Program-made: the position numbers and the translations under genes
Part shown: positions 63,201 through 64,000 of the stretch, in pieces
How positions within the stretch are numbered: position 1 is the stretch's first letter
How the letters are laid out: each line of letters starts with the position of its first letter
Source of the DNA: Ichthyophthirius multifiliis
Taxonomy: Eukaryota > Ciliophora > Oligohymenophorea > Hymenostomatida
Direction of reading: 5' to 3'
Length of the DNA: 64,000 bases
NCBI RefSeq assembly: GCF_000220395.1
Contig: NW_004086088.1
Coordinates: 31,976 to 95,975 of the forward strand
Notes under the pieces: model-generated
What the model saw: the letters and a program-made list of their open reading frames with translations, nothing else
Told to the model about the DNA's origin: nothing
Databases searched by the model: none

Positions 63201-64000
63201 CAAATTTATTGTTTATGTTATTGACTGAAAGACATAACTTTTTGTTTTTTTTAAATATTTTTTTATTCTTTTTTTTTTTTTACATTTAATTCAGATAACT
63301 TTAACCAAATTACATCCCCTATTTATAGACATTTTTATTAATTTTAATGTTCTATAAAAGAGTATATATTAACACTTTTTTTTTTTTTTTTAAATTAAAA
63401 TAAATATATACATCCATCTCCTTGGTATTTCTAAATTTGCATATATTTTTATGTGACTAAAATCTTCTGAAATAGATTTTTGACTTTCTTTTGATTTCTA
63501 TCCTTAATAATTTGTATATAAATATGGTTTTCTATTATGAATTAAACTTGAACAACATATATTTAATACATCTCTATTCATAACTATATTTGAACGTTAT
63601 TTTTGTATTTTTAAACATGATATAAATCTAAAAGAACACTTTTCGTTTGGAAAATCTATTAAATTAAAACTATATTTATTAAGTTTTTTATTTTTAAATT
63701 TAAAATTAGATTATTTACATATAATTTTCACTTTAATCTTTCTCTAATTAAAGGAATTTCATTGAATTTATATGAACTAAATGAAAACTAGAAGTAAACG
63801 AAATTTATGTATCCTTTAATTTATTAAATATTGTAGTATTAGAATTTAATTCTGTAATTAATCCCTATTATAACTATCTTATTTTATCTTTCCGTTTATT
63901 AAGAGCTTTATTTTTTTTAAAAAAAAAAATATAAAAAAAAATTAAAAAAATGATATTATTTAATATTTTTTAAAATTATTTTTGTTAATAGGTTTTTAAA
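54036..64000 (-). CDS. IP3/ryanodine receptor-type intracellular Ca2+ release channel, 5' end beyond window
   Basis: Reading leftward, the ligand-binding and MIR part comes first: FHLVHINSMKFLQLEKD and FPNEKCSFRFISCLKIQ, 63400-63911; GLWKIEAENVSQGGILYLDS, about 62780. RIH-type helical sequence follows (FEDTWDSKFLMYSLPVFLKA, about 62250), then the RIH-associated segment (CFDTITEFVQGPCKGNQ, about 56850), then the pre-channel box IQIEIIRDNELQTIYFPKIP (about 55720). The membrane domain lies at 54780-55560, with LINVIKSIYEPR before the last helices. The tail is YCFICGLDR and MWNYVFYQAYLKFKEVTEYNG, as in IP3 receptors. The last exons are 54775 upward, 54719-54415 and 54341-54036. Size suits a channel of about 2900 aa in ER or alveolar-sac membranes. 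The upper limit of the first visible exon (about 63911) is an AG acceptor; its donor and the start codon lie past 64000. Many introns, and at least one homopolymer shift near 55870, prevent a full model. Confidence 0.88.
56478..56524 (-). repeat. (AAT)n encoding poly-Asn in the Ca2+ channel
   Basis: About fifteen AAT codons on the minus strand sit in frame between an acidic/Gln-rich linker and the conserved HPGLLAKIKFKCL segment, giving a poly-Asn loop in the cytosolic part of the channel. Confidence 0.8.
57249..57284. repeat. (AT)n microsatellite in a channel-gene intron
   Basis: About eighteen TA units in a non-coding stretch between two coding segments of the Ca2+ channel gene. Confidence 0.85.
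61662..61746. repeat. Interrupted (AAT)n/(TAATTTAAAA) repeat
   Basis: AAT/TAA triplets broken by two copies of AATTTAAAATAAT lie inside the channel gene, apparently in an intron, since surrounding conserved segments stop on either side. Confidence 0.7.

Noticed and set aside
1-64000. CRISPR arrays, insertion sequences, transposase or phage genes
   Set aside because: No spaced direct repeats, terminal inverted repeats with target duplications, or transposase-like frames were found; the window is eukaryotic with spliced genes.

Overview
The window reads as protist nuclear DNA, almost certainly from an oligohymenophorean ciliate of the Ichthyophthirius/Tetrahymena type. It is extremely AT-rich. 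Every recognisable gene uses TAA and TAG as sense codons where glutamine is expected, and ends only at TGA. Introns are GT...AG, mostly 35-90 nt. Because TAA/TAG are read as Gln, any ORF list made with the standard code badly under-reports genes here. The gene models below were built by hand with the ciliate code and checked for splice phase and length divisible by three. I could not run searches, so family names rest on motifs I recognise.

Layout. 1-550: 3' part of an NAT9-type N-acetyltransferase (+). 3729-5341: a CDP-alcohol phosphotransferase (-) with 10 exons, one only 10 nt long. 6070-7747: U1 snRNP 70K (+). 8237-8309: tRNA-Lys(CUU) (-). 9001-9724: a weak orphan ORF. 10052-11924: PP2A scaffold A subunit (-). 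13110-15707: a kelch protein (+). 16011-21064: a large secreted or type I membrane protein (+). 22675-24532: a three-repeat Myb factor with a Q/N-rich tail (+). 24875-25605: an LRR-like protein (-). 25980-28578: a degenerate kinesin (+). 28749-33421: a 1453-residue HIBCH-fold protein, probably mitoribosomal mS47 (-). 33656-41806: a giant Cys-rich, beta-helix, multi-pass membrane protein (+). 42302-44355: a nuclear protein with a possible beta-sandwich DNA-binding domain (+). 44715-45400: a Q-rich protein with Met-Gly repeats (+). 45681-47216: an Aurora-like kinase (+). 47925-48581: a small coiled-coil protein (-). 48968-49933: a Q/N/K-rich orphan (+). 51018-53291: a DENN-domain protein (+). 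54036-64000: an IP3/ryanodine-receptor-type Ca2+ release channel (-) that runs off the right edge.

The genes are unrelated housekeeping, signalling and surface functions, as expected of a chromosome arm. There is no operon-like logic and no mobile element. Spacers are microsatellite-rich and otherwise empty.

Two patterns cut across genes. First, at least eight models need a one-base correction, always inside an A or T run of 6-11 nt; this points to homopolymer errors in the underlying sequence rather than broken genes. Second, a (TAA)n repeat here can encode polyglutamine or sit harmlessly in an intron, so repeat growth has coding consequences unlike those under the standard code.
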